Positions 6,349-7,471 of a DNA stretch of 7,471 nt are shown here, piece after piece (positions within the stretch are counted from its first letter, which is position 1; the number at the start of each line of letters is the position of its first letter). The notes under the pieces are model-generated. The model searched no databases and had not been told where the DNA came from. It saw only the letters and a program-made list of their open reading frames with translations. Made by a program: the position numbers and the translations under genes. Origin of the DNA: an uncultured Lachnospiraceae bacterium (lineage in GTDB: Bacteria; Bacillota_A; Clostridia; Lachnospirales; Lachnospiraceae); NCBI GenBank assembly GCA_949957035.1, contig CATLIP010000119.1:1-7471 (forward strand), read 5' to 3'.

Positions 6349-7471
6349 ATGGGAAGAATGAAGAGAGGTATTTCCCTTTTTCTGGCGTTTGCAGTCTGTC
6401 TTGGAGTTACATTGCCTCATGTGGGAAAGGTATTCGCATCGGAGAAGGAAGCAGAAGAACAGACAGTAAGGCTTGTGCAGGCGGAGCATGGAAGAATAAG
6501 CTTTGCCGATACAAATGAGGAGGCCGGGGAGGAGACGAAAGTGAGCCATAGCGGAGATACAGTTACCCTTAAGGCAGAACCAGAGGATGGATTTTGTCTC
6601 GTAAAGCTTCAGGTTTTGGACGATGAGACACAGGAGGAGCTTCCGATTGCGGCGGTAGACGGAGAAGAGAACCGATACGCCTTTCGAATGGGAGGCCAGT
6701 CTGTGGCGGTACATGCACAATTTCAGAAAACGGAAGAACATGCTCAGGAAGAAGCCAGTATGAATGTACCGGAAAAACAGGAAGAAGGAGAACAGGAAGA
6801 AGAACAGGCAGAGGACAATACGAAGGAGGAGCATCGCTTTCCGCCTAAAGGATATGTTTGGGGGAAGGACAGTAATCGAAGGGATACGGGAAAGAGCGCG
6901 CAGTTGATTGGGGCAGGCGGGTTTCGGATGTTTCGCTCAGCGCCCGGTTCAGACGTGGTGATTCGGCCCGGTACGGCTCACAGTTATGGAAGCTGGGGAA
7001 CCTGCGAATTTACGGTGACCACCGACGCAGGGCAGTTTTTAGGGTACTGCGCCCAGCCCAATCTGGGTACGCCAAATGGAACCTATCGTGTGTCGGAGCT
7101 TGATAACGACGACATCAAGGCGGCCCTTCTGATTGCGCCCGGCGGAGTTCCCTACTTATATGAGCATTATGGCAAATATGTCTACAATGAGAAAGATGAG
7201 AATGTCTACGCCTATGCTCATGCATTAATCGGATATCTCTATATGGGTTCCTTAAAAGGACTGTCAGCTTCTATGGCAGAAGGGGTACGCCATATGGCGG
7301 ATGTGGTGCATGAGTTTTCACAGGACCCCAAAGACCCTTCCTACGGCATTTTTCAGGATTATTTTAAGCAGTATAAGGTGTATGTGGCATATACGGGCGG
7401 TTCCGAGCTTCAGGATATTTTATGGATTGAGAAGAATACGGGCGGGTATGCGAAGCTAAAGAAAACCTCCG
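6349..7471 (+). CDS. N-terminal part of a secreted thioester/SpaA-type surface protein (3' end outside window)
   Basis: The frame stays open to the window edge, giving 374 residues. Residues 1-30 form a signal peptide: basic start (Arg3, Lys5, Arg6), hydrophobic core ISLFLAFAVCLGV (8-20) and likely cleavage after VFA (28-30). Residues about 38-127 resemble the divergent InlB B-repeat (Flg_new_2) domain, with GDTVTLKAEPEDGF (69-82) and a closing YAFRMGGQSVAVHAQF (110-125). An acidic Glu/Gln-rich linker spans about 128-161. From about 210 a thioester-type domain follows: GYCAQP with Cys234, and LQDIL with Gln355, matching the Cys and hydrophobic-Gln-x-hydrophobic motifs of gram-positive thioester adhesins. 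GGYAKLKKTS (365-374) looks like the first strand of a SpaA/CnaB isopeptide domain. A cell-wall adhesin or pilus-tip role is inferred; the sorting signal would be beyond the window. AAAGGAG (6334-6340) supports ATG 6349. An in-frame TTG at 6286 with a stronger RBS is a rival start adding 21 residues. Confidence 0.8.
   Translation, partial: MGRMKRGISLFLAFAVCLGVTLPHVGKVFASEKEAEEQTVRLVQAEHGRISFADTNEEAGEETKVSHSGDTVTLKAEPEDGFCLVKLQVLDDETQEELPIAAVDGEENRYAFRMGGQSVAVHAQFQKTEEHAQEEASMNVPEKQEEGEQEEEQAEDNTKEEHRFPPKGYVWGKDSNRRDTGKSAQLIGAGGFRMFRSAPGSDVVIRPGTAHSYGSWGTCEFTVTTDAGQFLGYCAQPNLGTPNGTYRVSELDNDDIKAALLIAPGGVPYLYEHYGKYVYNEKDENVYAYAHALIGYLYMGSLKGLSASMAEGVRHMADVVHEFSQDPKDPSYGIFQDYFKQYKVYVAYTGGSELQDILWIEKNTGGYAKLKKTS

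Noticed and set aside
6322..6834. 170-codon reverse-strand open frame over the surface protein
   Set aside because: Its Phe/Leu-rich composition is the reverse reading of the Glu/Lys-rich linker and signal region; the forward frame has the RBS, signal peptide and domains.

Overview
The window looks like a piece of a Clostridia chromosome, most likely a Lachnospiraceae-type anaerobe. This is inferred from gene content: a GlpP-led glycerol operon with an FAD protein carrying a BFD-type iron-sulfur tail, a second FAD/NAD oxidoreductase and a DUF1667 protein, followed by a thioester/SpaA-type surface protein. Base composition near half G+C, strong AGGAGG ribosome binding sites and sigma70/sigmaA promoters agree with this. 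No mobile element, CRISPR array, rRNA or tRNA was seen.

Layout, all genes on the + strand. (1) 3-359: the C-terminal end of a helical-repeat (TPR-like) protein that begins outside the window. (2) 360-595: a promoter and a leader with an intrinsic terminator. (3) 596-5963: a five-gene glycerol/glycerol-3-phosphate (G3P) operon: glpP (antiterminator), glpK (glycerol kinase), a GlpA-like FAD oxidoreductase with a [2Fe-2S] BFD domain, a GlpB-like FAD/NAD(P) oxidoreductase and a small four-cysteine DUF1667 protein. (4) 5964-6348: a gene-free stretch with a near-consensus promoter, a 10-bp hairpin and a U-rich tract. (5) 6349 to the window end: the N-terminal part of a secreted surface protein with a signal peptide, an InlB-B-repeat-like domain, an acidic linker, a Cys/Gln thioester-type domain and what looks like the start of a SpaA/CnaB domain.

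How the genes work together (family knowledge plus inference): GlpK phosphorylates glycerol to G3P. G3P is the ligand of GlpP, which lets RNA polymerase pass intrinsic terminators. G3P is oxidised to dihydroxyacetone phosphate by the GlpA-like enzyme, with electrons probably passing through its iron-sulfur cluster to the GlpB-like flavoprotein and DUF1667 protein. No glycerol facilitator gene (glpF) and no membrane-anchoring glpC lies in the window.

The most interesting signal is regulatory. One terminator hairpin sits in the 5' leader ahead of glpP itself, and a second, very long one (20 bp, 2761-2815) sits inside the operon between glpK and the dehydrogenase gene. This suggests a two-checkpoint, self-reinforcing antitermination circuit. 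The surface protein at the right edge is the other item worth following.
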